NCBI RefSeq assembly: GCF_022267515.1 | Contig: NZ_JAKFGB010000005.1 | Location: 62,001-126,000, forward strand | Length of the DNA: 64,000 nucleotides | Direction: 5' to 3' | DNA from: Rubinisphaera margarita | Lineage (GTDB): Bacteria; Planctomycetota; Planctomycetia; Planctomycetales; Planctomycetaceae | Shown: positions 7,075 to 15,665 of the stretch, piece by piece | Layout: each line of letters starts with the position of its first letter | Position numbering within the stretch: position 1 is the stretch's first letter | Program-made: the position numbers and the translations under genes | The notes under the pieces: generated by a model | The model's database searches: none | What the model was told of the DNA's origin: nothing | The model's input: the letters and a program-made list of their open reading frames with translations, nothing else

Positions 7075-8778
7075 ATGTCCAAAGAGAACTCCAGCGCGGC
7101 CGAGGATGCTTCGAGCAAGCCGGTCGACTTCATTCGTGAGATCGTGGCTCGGGATGTGGCCGAGGGAACCCATGGTGGGCGCGTCCAGACCCGCTTTCCG
7201 CCCGAACCGAACGGCTATCTGCACATCGGGCACGCCAAGAGCATCTGCCTGAATTTCGGAATCGCCCAGGAGTTCGGCGGCAAGTGCAACCTGCGCTTCG
7301 ACGATACCAACCCGTCCAAAGAAGAGACCGAATACGTCGATTCGATCAAGGACGATGTTCGCTGGCTCGGCTTTGAATGGGATCAGGAGTGTTACGCCAG
7401 CGATTACTTCGAGCAGTTGTACGAGTGGGCCGAAGAGCTGATCAAACAGGGGCTTGCTTACGTCGACAGCGGTACGCTGGACGAGATTCGCGAGCAGCGG
7501 GGCACGGTGAATGAGCCGGGTACGCCGAGCCCGTATCGGGATCGCAGCGTCGAAGAGAACCTCGATCTGTTCCGCCGAATGAAAGCGGGCGAGTTCCCGA
7601 ACGGAGCACATGTGCTGCGGGCGAAGATCGATATGGCTGCCGGGAACATGAGCCTCCGCGATCCGATCATGTACCGCATCATGCACACGCCCCACCATCG
7701 CACGGGCGACAAGTGGTGCATCTATCCGATGTACGACTGGGCTCACGGGCAGTCCGATTCGATCGAAGAAGTGACCCACTCGATCTGCACCCTGGAGTTC
7801 GAGATTCATCGTCCGCTCTACGACTGGTACATCGCTCAGCTGGGGATCTTCCCGTCGCGGCAGTACGAGTTCGCCCGTTTGAACCTGACCTACACCGTGA
7901 TGAGCAAACGGCGTCTGCTCGAACTGGTGCAGGGCAAGCACGTTCAAGGCTGGGACGATCCCCGGATGCCGACCCTGGCCGGGATTCGTCGCCGGGGTTA
8001 TACGCCGGAAGCGATTCGCAACTTCTGCCGGACGATCGGCGTCACGAAGTATTCAGGAACGACGGATCTCTCCGTGCTCGAGAACTCGCTGCGGGATGAC
8101 CTCAACACGCGAGCCGAACGCCGGATGGCGGTGCTCAATCCGCTCAAGGTGGTCATCACGAACTACCCCGAAGGCGAGAGCGAAGAACTCGACGCGGCCA
8201 ACCATCCCGCTGATGAGTCGTTCGGAAAACGGAAGGTCCCTTTCGGCCGCGAACTCTACATCGAGCGCGACGACTTCATGGAAGATCCACCGAAGAAGTT
8301 CTTCCGTCTCGGACCGGGCCGCGAAGTTCGGCTCAGGTATGCCTATTTCGTTCGCTGCAACGAGGTCATCAAAGACGTCGACGGCAACGTGACCGAACTG
8401 CATTGCACCTACGACCCGGAAACCAAAGGGGGCAACGCTCCCGATGGCCGGAAGGTCAAGGCGACACTGCACTGGGTGCCGGTTGAACAGTCGATCGCCG
8501 CCGAAGTGCGGCTCTACGATCATCTGTTCCGTGTGGAGAATCCGTCTGATGTCCCGGAAGGGGGAGACTTCAAGGACAACCTCAACCCGGATTCTCTGCA
8601 GATCAACGAGAATGCCCGACTGGAGCCGTCGCTGGGCCAGGTCAACCCGGGTGACAAGTTCCAGTTCGAACGACTCGGCTACTTCTGCGTCGACACAACG
8701 AGCACGGCTGACAAGCCGGTCTTCAATCGCGCCGTCACGCTGAAAGACACCTGGCAGAAGGTGAAGTCAAAGGGTTAA
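7075..8778 (+). CDS. glnS: Glutaminyl-tRNA synthetase
   Basis: This 567-residue enzyme, close in length to E. coli GlnRS (554), charges tRNA-Gln directly. Signatures are FPPEPNGYLHIGHAKS (HIGH motif), RFDDTNPSKEE, the active-site stretch MYDWAHGQSDSIEEVTHSICTLEF, and MSKRR at residues 276-280. The C-terminal beta-barrel anticodon domain follows (REVRLRYAYFVRCNEV, KVKATLHWVP). I see no gatCAB genes in the window. It lies downstream of gltX in the same direction. A 7-bp stem-loop stands right after the stop. Confidence 0.96.
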   Translation: MSKENSSAAEDASSKPVDFIREIVARDVAEGTHGGRVQTRFPPEPNGYLHIGHAKSICLNFGIAQEFGGKCNLRFDDTNPSKEETEYVDSIKDDVRWLGFEWDQECYASDYFEQLYEWAEELIKQGLAYVDSGTLDEIREQRGTVNEPGTPSPYRDRSVEENLDLFRRMKAGEFPNGAHVLRAKIDMAAGNMSLRDPIMYRIMHTPHHRTGDKWCIYPMYDWAHGQSDSIEEVTHSICTLEFEIHRPLYDWYIAQLGIFPSRQYEFARLNLTYTVMSKRRLLELVQGKHVQGWDDPRMPTLAGIRRRGYTPEAIRNFCRTIGVTKYSGTTDLSVLENSLRDDLNTRAERRMAVLNPLKVVITNYPEGESEELDAANHPADESFGKRKVPFGRELYIERDDFMEDPPKKFFRLGPGREVRLRYAYFVRCNEVIKDVDGNVTELHCTYDPETKGGNAPDGRKVKATLHWVPVEQSIAAEVRLYDHLFRVENPSDVPEGGDFKDNLNPDSLQINENARLEPSLGQVNPGDKFQFERLGYFCVDTTSTADKPVFNRAVTLKDTWQKVKSKG

Positions 8779-8796
8779 ACACAGACAGTTCTGTGT
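8779..8796 (+). other. Stem-loop after glnS
   Basis: ACACAGA/TCTGTGT forms a perfect 7-bp stem with loop CAGT starting directly at the glnS stop. There is no T-tract after it, so it is not a canonical terminator; it may stabilise the 3' end or act with Rho. Confidence 0.4.
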
Positions 8797-8853
8797 CTCG
8801 GTCGCGAGCTTGTTCTTCTGGGACGTCCTTCAACGTGAGTTCACTTCCAGCCT

Positions 8854-9702
8854 ATGAAACCAGGCATTCTCATTACCGGCGGTCAGGGGCAACTCGGTTC
8901 GGAGTTGGCTCGCCGTCTTCCTGAGGCGAAGCCGCTCATGCGGGCCGAACTGGACATCACCCAGCCCGATCAGATCGAGGCAGCGTTCGATCGCGAACAG
9001 CCGCGGCTGATCATCAACTGTGCGGCTTACAACAAGGTCGATCTGGCCGAGACGGAACCGGTCGAAGCCTGGCAGGGGAATGCACTCGGACCGCGGAACC
9101 TCGCGCAGATCTGCCGCGACCGGGATTGCCGATTGATTCACATCAGCACCGACTTCGTATTTGCCGGCGACCGTGAACGCAGCACTCCGTTGCCGGAGAG
9201 TGAGCTTCCGAGACCGGTGAGCGTTTACGGCGCCACAAAGCTGGCCGGGGAGTATTTTGTCCGCTCGATCTGTCGAGACCGTCTCGTGATTCGGACATGC
9301 GGTCTCTATGGCGAGGGCGGGACCGGAAACTTTGTCCGCACCATGCTGCGGCTCGGTCGAGCCGGGAAACCGCTGCGAGTGGTCGATGATCAGATCTGTT
9401 CACCGACGTCAATTTCTGATCTGGCTGAAGCGATTCTGGCTCTGGAAGAAACGCAGGCGACCGGGCTGTTTCATGTCGTCAACTCCGGTGCAGTCAGCTG
9501 GTATGACTTCGCCACGATGATCTTCTCGACTGCAGGAATCGACGCCGATCTCTCGCCCGTTTCGAGTGAAGATTACGCTGCTCCCGCGGAACGACCTGCC
9601 TACAGTGTGCTCGCTTGTGGAAAGTACGAGCAGGCGACCGGCCGGAAGATGCGTTCCATCGAAGAGGCGCTTGGGGAGTATCTATCCGGGGAGACGGATT
9701 GA
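8854..9702 (+). CDS. rfbD: dTDP-4-dehydrorhamnose reductase-like NAD(P)-dependent reductase (RfbD family)
   Basis: This 282-residue short-chain reductase has the Rossmann motif ITGGQGQLGSEL (residues 6-17), IINCAAYNKVDLAE, HISTDFVFAG and catalytic Y-x3-K in SVYGATKLAGE. It fits RfbD/RmlD, the last step of dTDP-L-rhamnose synthesis, reducing dTDP-4-keto-L-rhamnose. The other rml genes are not in the window, so a related dTDP-sugar reductase is possible. asnB follows after 72 bp on the same strand, which suggests a cell-surface polysaccharide role for both. The start is the ATG at 8854, 75 bp after glnS. Confidence 0.85.
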   Translation: MKPGILITGGQGQLGSELARRLPEAKPLMRAELDITQPDQIEAAFDREQPRLIINCAAYNKVDLAETEPVEAWQGNALGPRNLAQICRDRDCRLIHISTDFVFAGDRERSTPLPESELPRPVSVYGATKLAGEYFVRSICRDRLVIRTCGLYGEGGTGNFVRTMLRLGRAGKPLRVVDDQICSPTSISDLAEAILALEETQATGLFHVVNSGAVSWYDFATMIFSTAGIDADLSPVSSEDYAAPAERPAYSVLACGKYEQATGRKMRSIEEALGEYLSGETD

Positions 9703-9774
9703 CCGTCGGTGACCTGAAGGTCTATCCTCGGTGAGGAACGATGTCAGTCAACAGTAGTGAAAGTGGTATGAATC

Positions 9775-11694
9775 GTGTGCGGCATTGCGGGGTTTCTCAC
9801 ACAGCCGGGCACGCAGACCGTGGAGCACCTCACCTCCGTCGCGGGGGAGATGGCCGACGCGTTGCAGACCCGCGGTCCCGATGATGAGGGCGTCTGGTCC
9901 GACGCCGCGGCGGGAATCGCCCTCGGGCATCGACGGCTGTCGATTCTGGATCTGTCCGAGCAGGGGCATCAACCGATGCTCTCGGCCTGCGGCCGATTCG
10001 TGCTCGTTTACAACGGCGAGATCTACAACTCGCCGGCGATTCGGGCCGAACTCGAAAGCGAGGGAGCGAGGTTCCGCGGGCACTCCGATACCGAAGTGCT
10101 ACTGGCGGCGATCTCAAAATGGGGTCTGCGTGAAACGCTGCCGAAGCTGATCGGCATGTTTGCCTTCGCCGTCTGGAATCGCCATGAGCGAAGGCTGACT
10201 CTGGTTCGCGATCGGATCGGGATCAAACCGGTTTACTATGGGCGAGTCGGGAATGATTTCGTCTTCGGGTCGGAACTGAAGAGCATCCGACGGCACCCCG
10301 CGTTTCAGAATTCCATCGATCCGTCAGCAGTCGCCTTGCTCATGCGTCACTGCTATATCCCGGCTCCGTACTCAATTTTCGACGGGATTCGCAAACTACC
10401 CCCCGGCTGTCTGCTCGAGATTGCGATCGAAGATGGGGCCGATCGTGTTGCGGATATCGATCAGCTTGAACCGGTTCGTTACTGGGATCTGCATGAAGTG
10501 ATCCGTCGTGGATCGACGAACGGTTTCAGCGGTTCCTTTGACGAGGCGGTCGAGCGGCTCGATCAACTGCTGCGGGATGCGGTCGAACTGCGGATGCTGG
10601 CTGATGTTCCGGTCGGCGCGTTTCTTTCAGGCGGGATCGATTCCTCGCTGGTGGTGGCGATGATGCAGCGGCAGCGATCTCTGCCGGTCAAGACGTTCAC
10701 GATCGGATTTGATGAACACGATTACGATGAAGCGCCCTACGCCCATCGAATCTCGGAGCATCTCGGAACCGAACATCACGAGTTATGCATCACGCCGAAA
10801 GATGCCCGTGATGTGATCGCTCAACTCGCCACTGTCTATGATGAACCGTTCGCCGATATGTCGCAAATTCCGACCTGCATTGTTTCGAGACTGGCTCGAC
10901 GCGATGTCACGGTCTCGCTCTCGGGAGACGGCGGAGACGAACTGTTCGGCGGCTATAACCGATACGTCCATCTGGATGGGCTATGGGATCGACTGCAGCA
11001 CGTGCCGGGGAGGAAGACGGCCGCGTCGCTTCTCGAAAAATTTGGGCGATATGCTCCGGAAACGTTTCAGCCGGAACGATTGCGGAAGATGGCCGAAGTC
11101 GGAAAAGTCGGAAGTCCGGAAGAGCTTTACGCCCAACTGCACCGCCATTGGATGCCGGGCGAGATCATGGCGGCCGAGGTGTCGGATCCGAGCCGGACGA
11201 TTGGATTCGGAGCTCCGTTCGATCAACTCGAATTGCCGCGACTTAAATGGATGGCTCTCGACACGTTGACCTATCTGCCCGATGACATTCTGACCAAAGT
11301 CGATCGAGCCAGCATGCAGGTTTCACTGGAAGCCCGGGTCCCTTTGCTCGATCACCGCGTCGTCGAATTTGCCTGGTCACTGCCGGCGCATTATCGCTAC
11401 GAGGGCGACAACGGCAAGAAGATTCTGCGGGCCGTGCTCGATCGCTATGTTCCATCCAAACTCGTCGATCGTCCGAAGGTCGGCTTCGGAATCCCGATTG
11501 GAGACTGGCTGCGTGGCTCCCTCCGGGAATGGGCGGAAGATCTGCTCAGCGATTCGAGCCTGAACGAACATGGCCTGCTGCAGAATCAGGTCGTGCGATC
11601 GACTTGGGAAGAGCACTGTTCCGGACGCCAGAATCTCCAGTATCCCCTCTGGGATATCCTGATGTTCCAGCAGTGGTATCGCGAGTGGATGTGA
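9775..11694 (+). CDS. asnB: Asparagine synthase (glutamine-hydrolysing)
   Basis: This 639-residue protein starts with GTG so that Cys2 of M-CGIAGF is the N-terminal glutaminase nucleophile. The class II amidotransferase domain spans about 2-200 (RGPDDEGVW, LGHRRLSILD, LVYNGEIYN). The synthetase domain begins with the PP-loop FLSGGIDSSLVVAMM, and LSGDGGDELFGGYNRY and PLLDHRVVEFAWSLP follow. It makes asparagine from aspartate, glutamine and ATP. At about 640 residues it is longer than E. coli AsnB (554) and near the size of the amidotransferase-like AsnB paralogues found in exopolysaccharide loci, so modification of a sugar polymer is an alternative. Its rfbD neighbour agrees with that. Confidence 0.9.
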   Translation: MCGIAGFLTQPGTQTVEHLTSVAGEMADALQTRGPDDEGVWSDAAAGIALGHRRLSILDLSEQGHQPMLSACGRFVLVYNGEIYNSPAIRAELESEGARFRGHSDTEVLLAAISKWGLRETLPKLIGMFAFAVWNRHERRLTLVRDRIGIKPVYYGRVGNDFVFGSELKSIRRHPAFQNSIDPSAVALLMRHCYIPAPYSIFDGIRKLPPGCLLEIAIEDGADRVADIDQLEPVRYWDLHEVIRRGSTNGFSGSFDEAVERLDQLLRDAVELRMLADVPVGAFLSGGIDSSLVVAMMQRQRSLPVKTFTIGFDEHDYDEAPYAHRISEHLGTEHHELCITPKDARDVIAQLATVYDEPFADMSQIPTCIVSRLARRDVTVSLSGDGGDELFGGYNRYVHLDGLWDRLQHVPGRKTAASLLEKFGRYAPETFQPERLRKMAEVGKVGSPEELYAQLHRHWMPGEIMAAEVSDPSRTIGFGAPFDQLELPRLKWMALDTLTYLPDDILTKVDRASMQVSLEARVPLLDHRVVEFAWSLPAHYRYEGDNGKKILRAVLDRYVPSKLVDRPKVGFGIPIGDWLRGSLREWAEDLLSDSSLNEHGLLQNQVVRSTWEEHCSGRQNLQYPLWDILMFQQWYREWM

Positions 11695-11724
11695 GCGGCA
11701 CTCACCAGTGCGGCCACATGAGGC

Positions 11725-12057
11725 TTACGCGGATTCCGCCAGATCGCCAGAATTGGGACGGACGCCCGATTCCCACAGTTTGAACAGCTGGGATCCCTCA
11801 GTCGTCAGGCGATATTGAATTCCATCGCGGCGGTCGCCGAGTTCGACATCCAGAAAACCATAGGCGATGAGCAGGCCGTGTCCGTGAGATGACTGGTCGA
11901 TCTGATCAGTCTCGTCCGCTTCGGCGAGGCTTCCAACCGAGGTGCGGCCATGCCAGGAGCTCTGAGCTTCGGCGGCGGCCTGTGCCCGGGCGTAAGCCTG
12001 GAGCAGGGCCAGACAATGGGGATGTTCTTCCAGCAATGTGAGGTCTTCGAAATTCAT
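11725..12057 (-). CDS. Small protein of unknown function
   Basis: This protein of about 110 residues starts MNFEDLTLLEEHPHCLALLQAYARAQAAAE and has a central section rich in Ser, Asp and Gln. It ends with YGFLDVELGDRRDGIQYRLTTEGSQLF, which looks like the wing and last helix of a winged-helix DNA-binding fold. I do not recognise the family. The start at 12057 is chosen because the upstream 28 codons read like non-coding sequence, although no Shine-Dalgarno is visible. It is convergent with asnB and sits 108 bp downstream of the DUF5060 gene on the same strand. Function is unknown. Confidence 0.5.
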   Translation of the reverse strand: MNFEDLTLLEEHPHCLALLQAYARAQAAAEAQSSWHGRTSVGSLAEADETDQIDQSSHGHGLLIAYGFLDVELGDRRDGIQYRLTTEGSQLFKLWESGVRPNSGDLAESA

Positions 12058-12165
12058 ACTGCAAGGAATCGGCTGGCCTCGCCCGCAGGCCCACTTCGAT
12101 TCCTTCACATCGCAAGGTCGATACAACCGGCTAACCGGCATAACCGTCAGAGTCTGCCACGCCGG

Positions 12166-14046
12166 TCAACGCTTTTTCAGGACCGCGACCCAGTCTTCTT
12201 CAAGTTCCGCAGGCGGTGGCCCAATCGATACCGTTCCGCCACCCTTGACAGACCGGCTGGACTGAATCGGTTCGCCGCCTGTTCGGGGGTTGTGCCAGAC
12301 CACATCGAAGGTGGCCTGTTCCCGACTCAGATCGACCTGAATCGAGCCTCCTTTGCTGAGGTAGAGCACATAGAGCGATCCGTCTTTCGCCAGACAGTAC
12401 GAATCCTTCGACCCCTGGATTCGCTCGTCGGCTGGGGTAAGTTCGTGCACGGGAACCGGCAGGCTGTCGAAAATCTTCAATGCAATCCGTCCGAAGTCCC
12501 AGGAGCGGGCGCGGCTGCGAAAGTCCTGACAAACCAGATCGTTTTCCGGCAACTTGTAGCCGAAGTAGTACATCACGCCGCCTCCGCCGGCCATCAGATT
12601 GCCCCACAGCGTCTTGCGGCGAATATCGTGCAGGTCGTATGAGACATTCTTCTCCACGGCGACGCCAGAATGCCCCTGATATCCGGGATCGGGTGGCACG
12701 CCGAGACCGGCCGGGTTCTGTTCATCGTTGCAGATGACCCAATGCTTCCCCGCCTCGCGGGATCGCCTCAGCCAGGTCTGTGTCCGCTCGTGGACTGCGG
12801 ACCAGGAGTTCTGCAGAGAGAGGCCGCCAAGCGGTGTTTCTTCATTGAGGAACGGTTCATAGACCTGTTCCTGTTCGTTGGGGAATGTGTGCAGCACGAT
12901 CAGATGATCATAAGGATCGATCTCAGCCAGATACTGGGCCATCGCCTTCTGCTGAGCGAAAGTCTGTGTGTTCTCTTCGCCGAGATTCCATTCCATGGCG
13001 AGCAGATAGCCGAACCGGCTGACGAGTTCCCGTAGATAGAGTTTGCGTTCGATCCCGGTGTCGCCGCCATCCAGAGCGGTCGGAACGTCTTTGGTGTTCC
13101 GGTTATGACCGGCGAAGACGTCGTCGTTTTCAGTCTCCTGAAGCTTGAAGTGCAGAAACAGCCCGCGCGATTGAGCATGGTCGAACACGATCCCCCACTG
13201 GTCGAGTTTGGAACAGTCAAAGTGGAGCGGCTGATCGCGAGCGACGAATGGCCAGACGTTGTCGCCATCTCCGCCGGCGTTGTATGTGAGAAACGAGAAG
13301 GCATTGCAACCGGCGTCGCTGAGATAGTTCAAGGCTCCGATCAATCCCTTGCCTCGATCCGACTTCCAGGTGGGATCGCCGGCGTTCCAGTCACGGCGAT
13401 GCGGTTCCCAGTTCTTGAGCGGACCTTTTTTCGAGCGGGAAACGGTTCCATCGAAATCGCTGTAACCGAGCAATGTCTCCGGGGCATCGGGGCCGAACTT
13501 CAGGAAGGGAGCGCCGGTTTCCGCGTAGGTCAAATATCGCAGTTGGTTATGAATCAGCCGACCGCGAGCATAAGGACTGCCTTTTTCAGAGGAACTCTCG
13601 CTGAGGGTGAATTCGCCTTTCTGACCATGCAGAGGAGCGACAGGTTCCGTTTTCTCGCCTGTCTGAATGGCGGCGAGCCTGCCTTGAACGAACTCGACTT
13701 CCCAAGTCCAGCGTCCGGCGTGCGGAGCGGCGAAATGAGCCCGCCAGACATTCCCACGGTCAGCCGAAGTTTCCGCAGCGCGTCCATCAGCGGCGAAAAA
13801 ACCGGGGACTTTGAACGTTGCGTCTGAGTCGGCATGACGGAAGGTCACGCTGAACCGGTAGTCGCGAAACGGGTTTGGCTCGGTATCAGTCTCGGAACAC
13901 TCCGGGCCGGTGAATGATAACGTCAGCTTGTGCCAGGGCTCTTTCGTTCCTTCAATCCGAGCCTCCTGGGCGTCGGCGAAATGGGTTGCCGAGGTGAGCA
14001 ACAAGACGGTCGAGAGAAGCAGTTGGGGAAACAGACAGCGCACCAT
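12166..14046 (-). CDS. Secreted DUF5060-domain protein, glycoside-hydrolase-like
   Basis: This 626-residue protein has a signal peptide (VRCLFPQLLLSTVLLLTSATHFADA). An N-terminal beta-sandwich (about 30-125; WHKLTLSFTGP, NPFRDYRFSVTF, GRWTWEVEF) matches DUF5060, often found at the front of DUF4038/glycoside-hydrolase-like proteins. The middle looks like a TIM barrel: FLTYNAGGDG, GLFLHFKLQETEND, YLLAMEWNLGEEN with a possible catalytic Glu, and HWVICNDEQNPA. A C-terminal beta domain (VYDLSREQATFDVVWHNPRTG type) closes it. A polysaccharide hydrolase outside the cytoplasm is inferred. The ATG at 14046 is chosen for its signal peptide and upstream AGGG. Confidence 0.7.
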   Translation of the reverse strand: MVRCLFPQLLLSTVLLLTSATHFADAQEARIEGTKEPWHKLTLSFTGPECSETDTEPNPFRDYRFSVTFRHADSDATFKVPGFFAADGRAAETSADRGNVWRAHFAAPHAGRWTWEVEFVQGRLAAIQTGEKTEPVAPLHGQKGEFTLSESSSEKGSPYARGRLIHNQLRYLTYAETGAPFLKFGPDAPETLLGYSDFDGTVSRSKKGPLKNWEPHRRDWNAGDPTWKSDRGKGLIGALNYLSDAGCNAFSFLTYNAGGDGDNVWPFVARDQPLHFDCSKLDQWGIVFDHAQSRGLFLHFKLQETENDDVFAGHNRNTKDVPTALDGGDTGIERKLYLRELVSRFGYLLAMEWNLGEENTQTFAQQKAMAQYLAEIDPYDHLIVLHTFPNEQEQVYEPFLNEETPLGGLSLQNSWSAVHERTQTWLRRSREAGKHWVICNDEQNPAGLGVPPDPGYQGHSGVAVEKNVSYDLHDIRRKTLWGNLMAGGGGVMYYFGYKLPENDLVCQDFRSRARSWDFGRIALKIFDSLPVPVHELTPADERIQGSKDSYCLAKDGSLYVLYLSKGGSIQVDLSREQATFDVVWHNPRTGGEPIQSSRSVKGGGTVSIGPPPAELEEDWVAVLKKR

Positions 14047-14121
14047 TTCACAACCCTGGAAAGCGAAGCAGAACGGGAGACAGGAATCGGACAAAGTCGT
14101 GGCCGATCAGCCGGCGAGCAC

Positions 14122-14490
14122 TCAGGACGAGGCTTTTTCGAGAGCGGCCATCGCCGCGGCGCGATCGTCATAGATCGTCCAGCGATGATCGAGCTGAGTC
14201 ACATGCACCAGGTCGCGCACGAAAGGCTCAAGTCCGCAAAGGCAAAAGCTGCCGTCGCGTTTTTTCATCTCAGCAGCGATTCGTAAAACCGCTTCGACGA
14301 ACAGAGAGTTCGTGTACTTCATTCCTGAGCAGTCGATAATAACGTGCTGACACTTGGCGTTATCGCCGTCGTTCAGATCGTTCTGCAGGACCTGTCGGAA
14401 ATCAGTGGAATCGAAGCGAGTCTGTTCTGAAAAGTGAAGGATCAGAACATCGTTTTCACGAGAGATCGTGTATCGGATTGGCTGATTCAT
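14122..14490 (-). CDS. STAS-domain protein (anti-sigma factor antagonist-like)
   Basis: This 122-residue single STAS domain carries the core IIDCSGMKYTNSLFVEAVL. Aligned to SpoIIAA, Ser62 occupies the phosphorylated serine position and Asn61 replaces the usual Asp before it. Such proteins bind and are phosphorylated by RsbW/SpoIIAB-like HATPases in partner switching. Its start overlaps the stop of the upstream receiver-HATPase gene by ATGA, so the two are translationally coupled and probably form a kinase/antagonist pair. The controlled target (sigma factor or other) is not shown. The next gene downstream, the DUF5060 protein, starts 75 bp on. Confidence 0.85.
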   Translation of the reverse strand: MNQPIRYTISRENDVLILHFSEQTRFDSTDFRQVLQNDLNDGDNAKCQHVIIDCSGMKYTNSLFVEAVLRIAAEMKKRDGSFCLCGLEPFVRDLVHVTQLDHRWTIYDDRAAAMAALEKASS

Positions 14491-15386
14491 GATGAGACGC
14501 TCGTTAGCGAGGGGGAATTTTTGATCAGTTTAACCTGATTGCCGTGCTCGTTGAAATGAACTTCGTCCATAAATGAGCGCATCAGTAAAACTCCGCGTCC
14601 GCAGGGGCGCTCTGCGAAACCTTCAGCGAATGGGTCTGGCAGACTGTTCGGATCGAACCCCGGCCCCTGATCGCTGATGGTAATACTCAAGCCTTCCCGG
14701 AAACTGAGGTGAATCCGGACCTTTCTTTCGCAATAAGGCTTTTCACAACAGCGACGTTGAGCCAGTTTCTCGAAGGAGCTGATGTCCTGTTCCCGAAGTT
14801 TCGAACTGACTTCGAGGTTGCCGTGGTAGTAGGCGTTCGACAACGCCTCGTCGACGGCTGTTGTGATACGAAAGCAGTCGTTCTCAGAGAACATCTCCCG
14901 ACATTCGAGAGCTTCCCGCAGTTCCTGAACGAATGCCGTGTGCAAAGCCCGGTCGTTTTCCAGGACGAACGTGACTTCGACCACACTGTTGAGCAGTTGC
15001 TTCTGATGGGACTTTTCGCGGGCCCGACCGAGCAGGCGGGAGACCACCGCGGAGAGATCGACCGCGAGTTGCTTTTTGGGGACGTAGCTGGCCGCTCCCT
15101 TCATCAGGGCTTCGGCGGCAATCTTCTCGCTGCCGGCAGCCGTCATCAGCACCACCGGAATGAGTGGGAAGCGGGACTGAGCTTCCATCACCAGTTCCAG
15201 GCCATTCATGTTGGGCATCTGGAGATCGGTGACGACAACGCTCGGATGATGCTCTGCGATGACCTTGAGCGCTTCCTGTCCATCGGATGCGGAAAGGATG
15301 GTTGTTTCGGGAATCTGTTTTTCGAGCAACAGAGCGGCACGTTTCAGGTCGAACAGAGAATCGTCGACCACCAGAATTGATGTCAT
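14487..15386 (-). CDS. Response-regulator receiver fused to RsbW-like HATPase
   Basis: This 299-residue protein has a receiver domain at about 1-120 with the acidic pair D8-D9, phospho-acceptor D54 (VVVTDLQMPNMNG), T82 and K104. The C-terminal domain (about 150-290) is an anti-sigma-type serine kinase with N-box DEALSNAYYHGNLE and G-box ISDQGPGFD. A Cys-rich stretch, RRCCEKPYC, lies between the boxes. The design suggests that phosphorylation of the receiver tunes HATPase activity on the STAS protein encoded just downstream (ATGA overlap). A second protein of the same design lies at 20313-21236. The gene is divergent from the large hybrid kinase, a possible phosphodonor by position. Confidence 0.87.
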   Translation of the reverse strand: MTSILVVDDSLFDLKRAALLLEKQIPETTILSASDGQEALKVIAEHHPSVVVTDLQMPNMNGLELVMEAQSRFPLIPVVLMTAAGSEKIAAEALMKGAASYVPKKQLAVDLSAVVSRLLGRAREKSHQKQLLNSVVEVTFVLENDRALHTAFVQELREALECREMFSENDCFRITTAVDEALSNAYYHGNLEVSSKLREQDISSFEKLAQRRCCEKPYCERKVRIHLSFREGLSITISDQGPGFDPNSLPDPFAEGFAERPCGRGVLLMRSFMDEVHFNEHGNQVKLIKNSPSLTSVSS

Positions 15387-15665
15387 GTGCTGCTCCAGGC
15401 AAACTCTGCAGAAGTACTGATCACAAGTCGTTTATATCTCCATGTCATGCGGTCGTCAACGACTTTCAGAAGGGGCTCTCTCAATCACCGACTTTTCAGC
15501 ATCGGTCGTAATGATTCATGAGATGGAATGACGCGATTGCGGTGTCGCTGAGGGGCCCGTTGCGATTGATTATCGAATTCATCAGATTTTCCATGCATAC
15601 GACGACGAAAACTGGTATGTTCTGGGGGCCTGTCTATTTGTCACTCCATTCTCCGGGGCAGTCGT